From contig CM043944.1 of assembly GCA_014529385.2 (NCBI GenBank), forward strand, positions 76,961,884-77,025,883: a stretch of 64,000 bases of DNA. The letters are read 5' to 3'. This DNA comes from Adiantum capillus-veneris. Taxonomy: Eukaryota > Streptophyta > Polypodiopsida > Polypodiales > Pteridaceae. Each line of letters opens with the position of its first letter. Position 1 is the stretch's first letter. This document shows, piece by piece, positions 58,351 through 64,000 of the stretch. A program made the position numbers and the translations under genes. The notes beneath the pieces are model-generated. The model had not been told where the DNA came from and ran no database searches. It worked only from the letters and a program-made list of their open reading frames with translations.

Positions 58351-59207
58351 ATCCAGAAAACAACACAATTTGATGTTCAACATCCTATATCCACTGAGTA
58401 TAAGCCTCCAAATCAGATTTAGATAATGGTAACAACACTTGAAAAATCTACCAGCCAAACAGGGTTACTACTCGAACCCTGAAAACTCAGTCCACAATCA
58501 ATCCAAAATCATTGTGACAGCCCAGCATGAAATCCAAAGCAAAGAATGCGTGAGTTGTCCATCAAGGACTAAGTATCTTTTAGACAACCCTAGGACATGG
58601 CTTGAGAAGACAATCTCCAAGTGAGAGTTGATTGGCTTGGGTGTCTATGTACATGATGAATTTACCAGTTCTTATGTATACGAAAAAGACAAATCCTATA
58701 AATTACAGTAAACAAACATTATGATCAAGATTACTTTCATCTATTTATGAAGACACAAAAGCCAAATGTATTGAGTAGGTGCATAAGCACCTCAAAGCAA
58801 GAGATCGGGTAAGATGTATTCACACAAATGGAACCTCAAAAGTTTTAGAAGTAGTATTAGAAATACATAGAATTCCGCTGTAAGTTCAACTTTCCAATAC
58901 CACAGTCTGATTTAACTTTAGCATTTTTACAAAAACTATGTACTGAGTAGGTGCATAAGCACCTACCTGAATGTAACCCGATTGTGTCCAAGGGGCCAAC
59001 CTGGAGATTGGATGATGATTCCAGAGCCTCATGTTTGAGAGAGAGATTGGTATGAGGTTGTGAGGAAGCTAGAACTCTAGCATTGGGTGATGTATTCCTT
59101 CATTTGCCTATTCAAGGAAATAATGTCTATGTTGATCCTATGTGTCCGTTTGTGTGTAGAGCGCTCATATAGTGCTTCCAAGCCCTCGCATAAGGTCCTC
59201 TTTGAGC

Positions 59208-59288
<81 letters not shown>

Positions 59289-59906
59289 GAACAATCCTCA
59301 CGCATCGACTACTATGAGCCGGTTAGTGCGAGTGGAGATGGCGGTCTCTGAAATCCCTAAGGCCCGATAAGCAAGAGGCGAGCAAAATGCATCCATGGCA
59401 TTTGAGGTATGCATGAACGCATTTATGCATATGTAAATAGATAGGGTATCCATCGAAACTCGGCACCAAATGTGCATGTGCCAGTGATGAAGGCATCCAC
59501 ATCTCATTAATCATAGGCGGGTTATGCGTGAACGAGCCTAATAAACCTCAACAAGCGAAAAGGTAATATGCATAAGATGTTTTCATACAAAAGAAGTGGG
59601 GATATTAGATGTAGATTCCTCGAGAAGCAAGGCGGGAAAGTATGTAAGGTGTAGTACGTCAAATTTAGGAGGGCTTTGTCCATGACCATGTGAAGAGCAA
59701 TCGGGTAATTCGATGAGATTATAGGTCAGGTGTAACCTTGCACAATAGAAAGTTGAGACAATAGCCATGTATGTCTAAGAAACCGGTGGACTGATTATAA
59801 TTTTTTCTACCCAGTTAGATGTGTGTGTGGGTGTGTGTGTGTAGAGACACTTAGAGAGTGCGAGAAAATGTGCATGTATTTCAATGTGTGTGTATGAGTG
59901 TGAGCC
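58351..59906. repeat. large direct duplication, copy 2
   Basis: Partner of 54603-55925. Its GT tract (59211-59287) is pure, unlike the interrupted one in copy 1. Confidence 0.85.
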
Positions 59907-59907
59907 C

Positions 59908-60832
<925 letters not shown>

Positions 60833-61970
60833 ATGGCAGAAGAAGCTGTATATAAGCGTAGGAAACAGATAGATCTTCCCTTGGTGGATGCTACAAGCAT
60901 TATTAAAGAGTGCTTGTCGGAGGATTTTGCAGATGCTAAAAAGCTTGGGAAGGCCAGCATCCTGAAACTGAAGTGGTTATTCCAGTTCAGCAGTTGATGG
61001 ATCCGGTTGCACAGTATGCATGGAATGCAGTTATTTTGTTTTTCCCTAGCAAGATGCTCTCGGCACAAGATGTAGGTCAATGGGTTGATTTTTTGCTCAA
61101 AAGACAAGCAGTCCGAGGGGTGTATTTTGGAGCATGTGGGTTTTATGAGGTGCTACTGGCAGACATGGATGCTCGTTCACGACTGTTGGGAATGTCGCCT
61201 TTGATCTTCAACATGCAAATGACACATGTATTGCCATGGGCACTTACTAAAGATTATCAGAGTTTGATACGACACAGGTGACCGGTTTGGCTAGAAATAG
61301 TTGGATTTCTGCAAACTTGGAAGCATTTTTTGCCTCTTTTGGCTCCACAGTTGGGAAAAGTGATTTGCCCCCCAAACCTGGATACTAATTCCAATAGATT
61401 TTGCGTGTTGTGGGATACAGACAAGCCGATGCCGTCAGGGATTACGATTGACTATGGTGATCCAATGGTAGGCAACCAATGGTAGGCAAAAGGCCATTTA
61501 AACTTAAATGGGGGAAGTTTGCAAGTGCATGTTTTAGCTGTGGCAAATTTGGCCATATGCAATCTGAATGCCAAGAGTCTTTGTTTAATTTCCACCATCC
61601 GCTCTTCCTTTGTCTGGAATTTGTCTTGCCTCTCCCTCCTCTTGGTCCGTGAGGCCAAAGACGGGGGATTCTAATGGAAGCATGCAGGTCAAACAAGGTA
61701 AAGACTCGGTTAAGAGCTTGGCTACTGTGCAGCCTGCTGCAAAAGGCTGATACCAAAGGAAAAGCCAAATTGGCAGATTCCACTGATGGTTGGCAACCTC
61801 CCAAGAAGACTGCAAAACCTCGTGTTTCTCCTGTCGGAGCTTCTACGTCCACCTCTCATGATCATAAGTCGATAGTTGATGCGTGGGATAGAGTCGTTTA
61901 CTCGTACAAAGATGCTATGCTTGGGTCGACATCTGTATCGTTGCCAATGTATCAAAATCCCTAGCAAGGA
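60833..61970 (+). pseudogene. LINE H ORF1 (DUF4283-like region, zinc knuckle)
   Basis: ATG 60833 (MAEEAVYKRRKQIDLPLVDA). After a frame change near 60980: GVYFGACGFYEVLLADMDAR and MSPLIFNMQMTHVLPW, then PVWLEIVGFLQTWKHFLP, consistent with the DUF4283 fold of plant LINE ORF1. A zinc knuckle CFSCGKFGHMQSEC lies at about 61529-61570. A 14 bp duplication (61462-61475, 61476-61489) just upstream shifts the frame. The C-terminal basic region continues to about 61965. Confidence 0.75.
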
Positions 61971-62097
61971 ACGCATCTGGAATCTGCTTTATTGAATGTT
62001 AGTATGGAAGTGGATGTGCCTATGGGCAATCCTACTTGATGATTGTGCCTTGTGGTTCTCTTGTAAATATTGTACAGATGCAGTCTCCTCTAAAATG

Positions 62098-62800
62098 TTT
62101 TACGTATAATGTGCACGGATTGTGCAACCATGGCAAGTGGAAGCTAATCTGGCACTATGTACATACAAAGTAAAACATATATAGTGGTATTGTGGGAGCA
62201 TAATCAACACGACTTTGTTGGCCATCATATTATGCGGGATTTTGGATTTCTTATGCTGGTATTGGCTCTTTTTTGGGAGTTTTAATGATGGTGCATCATG
62301 AATTGCAGCCAGTTTTGGCCCATAATGATCTGGTGGGGTGTTGGATGGTTGTTCAATGTCTTGTGTAAGGCAATATTTTGGAATTCGCTGGTATTTATGC
62401 TTATACTGCCTCGGCACAAAGATCTCATCTCTAGCAAGATGTGGTCAAATATCCCTGGTGTTCACATGCTTTTTGGTGCAGGGATTTTAATAATGCACCG
62501 GCAAACACGAACAATACAGCTGGCCATTCGCATATGTTGAACTCAAAATGTTCTTCCTGAGACGCTATGATCAGTGACATAGATGTTTTGGATTTGTGGG
62601 CCAGTACTCGCTCTACGGAGCGAGGCTACACTTTTGCTCATAATGCTCGCTCAAAATATAGAGCTCGATTGGATCGGTGGTATGTATTGGGTTCTCCACA
62701 ATATGTTATGCTTGCATGTGATATCAGAATTGATCGCTCCCTTACTCTCTCCGATCATTTTCCTCTTTGGCTCTTGATCCATACTGAGGCATTGGATGTA
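62098..62800 (+). pseudogene. LINE H endonuclease (APE-type)
   Basis: TYNVHGLCNHGKWKLIW matches the start of the endonuclease domain, RDFNNAP corresponds to the GDFN motif with Gly changed to Arg, then ARSKYRARLDRWYV and LSDHFPLW (catalytic SDH, about 62748-62770). Broken by stops near 62173 and 62520. Confidence 0.75.
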
Positions 62801-62948
62801 GATTCCTCGCTTCCCAGTAAGAGATTGCTGCATATTAATAATGCATATCTCTCGCATAAGTCATTCCAAAACTTGATTGAAGTGGTGATTCCTCCACTTA
62901 TCTCTCATATGTTTATCGATGTGGATGTGGCTTTAGTATCGTCTTGTC

Positions 62949-64000
62949 ATGCGGATCCAAGCAGTCATAAAGGATTATGGTTTGTGGTACATGCACCGGT
63001 TGAGAGATAAAGTACAGAAAGATAAGGTGACTAGTCAAGCTTTAGAAAATCTTGCAGACACTAGACGGCTTACTCAGTGGGAACAAGATGAATCATGTGT
63101 AGCTAAAGCCGCTTTGACGCTTAATAATAGGAGGAAACTTGAAAAATGGAAAGTTAGATCAAGACAGAATGATTTAACGGATAAAGGTTGTTCATCAAAG
63201 CAGTTTCTAAAGCATTTGCATCATTCAAGGCAATCCGTATCTATCAAAAGGGTTAAGGTTGATAGTGGGAAATGGACGGCTAGTAAAAGTCAATTGGCAG
63301 ATTTCATGGTGGATCATTTTCAACAGGTTTTTGCCAAGCGTGAAGCGCCTTCAACTGAGGTTTTGCAAGCCAGAGAGCTATTGTTGTTATATGCACATCT
63401 TATCTTGACAATGAATGATGCAGCTACCCTTGAGGCTGATTTTACTGAGGTTGAGCTGAACGATAGCTTGTTGCACCTTGGCCGTTGGAAATCTCTTGGA
63501 TGGGACGGTCTTACGGTTGAATTTTTCCTTCCCTTTTGGGAGTCCCTTAAACAGCCTTTACTTTTCATGATATATTATGCATGGACTACACAATCATTGC
63601 CGCAATCATGGAAAGAAGGATTGGTGAAATTGTTGCCCAAGCAAATGTTATGTGAATACTTCTCGCATTGACGTCCAATCACACTCATGTCGGTGGTTTA
63701 CAAACTGTTTTCCAAAATGATAGCTACCCGTATCCGCGATTATCAGTTCTTGGGCATACATCCTGCTCAATATGGATTCATCCCTCGCCAGCAAATTATG
63801 GATAATATTGCTAATGCTTCTGTTGAGATTGAGTATGCAAAATATACTGGACAAGTTTCACTCATCATGCAGGTGGACATAGAGAAAGATTTTGACACTA
63901 TTCAGTAGGACTTCATTTCTCAGATCATGACGGCTTTGGGCTTCGGTTCTAGAATGTGTTGGGTGGTCTATTTTCTATATGAGAATAGTCAATCTGCTAG
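62949..64000 (+). pseudogene. LINE H reverse transcriptase, N-terminal part
   Basis: An open frame to a TGA at 63669 includes WKSLGWDGLTVEFFLPFW and LPQSWKEGLVKLLPK. After the stop come RPITLMSVVYKLFSK, HPAQYGFIPRQQIMDNI and VDIEKDFDTIQ (usually DxEKAFD), with TAG at 63906, then LGFGSRMCWVVYFLY. The catalytic FADD block lies beyond the window. Confidence 0.85.

Larger units (their letters stand above)
60833..64000 (+). mobile_element. LINE H (plus), runs off the window
   Basis: ORF1 (60833-61970), endonuclease (62098-62800) and RT (from 62949) follow each other in the order of plant L1-clade LINEs. All parts carry stops or frameshifts. The 3' half is outside the window. Confidence 0.85.

Noticed and set aside
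54603-59906. LTR pair of a large retrotransposon
   Set aside because: No TG...CA termini, PBS or polypurine tract could be placed, so it is listed as a direct duplication.
61442-61852. 136-codon frame opposite LINE H ORF1
   Set aside because: It is the antisense of the zinc-knuckle region, a shadow frame.

Overview
This 64 kb window looks like repeat-dense nuclear DNA of a land plant. The evidence is Ty3/gypsy and Ty1/copia LTR retrotransposons primed by a plant-type initiator-Met PBS (TGGTATCAGAGC), a plant-type LINE with a zinc-knuckle ORF1, Helitron 3' ends (CTAG|T) and very long dinucleotide microsatellites. I cannot name the species; a fern or another large-genome vascular plant fits, but this is inference. 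I see no convincing host gene, rRNA gene, functional tRNA gene or CRISPR array.

Layout. 1-6180: microsatellites, a Helitron 3' end (948, minus), a ~465 bp tandem duplication (2522-3460), a degenerate short tandem repeat (3650-4300) and an array of compound (CT)n(CA)n tracts (4428-5441) around an inverted repeat with a Pol III-like core. 6182-32409: nested LTR elements. The outermost layer E (minus, ~170 bp LTRs) appears to have been split by A (7281-28505, minus, TSD CATAG). A was then invaded by two members of its own family: B (8758-17821, plus, into A's LTR) and D (19220-25278, plus, TSD ACAAG, into A's gag). B carries a 5'-truncated copia element C (12783-15506) whose integrase-RT-RNase H frame is open. 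A large deletion fused B's 3' LTR to A's RT gene. 33240-43225: relics of three copia elements (J minus, G plus, and a gag scrap with a tandem duplication). 43517-45670: a 5'-truncated LINE (minus).

46751-49748: the most unusual segment. Two head-to-tail units (minus) of ~1.46-1.48 kb each carry one intact ORF (250 and 249 aa) with a coiled coil followed by an L1-ORF1p-like RNA-binding region. Each unit starts at a (CT)n block and ends in a conserved 3' UTR, a palindrome and a (CT)n(CA)n tail. The two proteins differ widely, yet both frames are open.

50391-60157: a Helitron 3' end, a gypsy gag-pro relic (minus) with G-rich minisatellite, a ~1.3 kb direct duplication (54603-55925 and 58351-59906), and between the copies a 200 bp foldback MITE with a recognisable empty site. 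60833-64000: a decayed LINE (plus) with zinc-knuckle ORF1, endonuclease and RT, running off the window.

The parts do not form a pathway. They are layers of insertion, deletion and C-to-T decay. The elements most likely to be active or recently active are the gypsy family A/B/D, copia C and the ORF1-only units.
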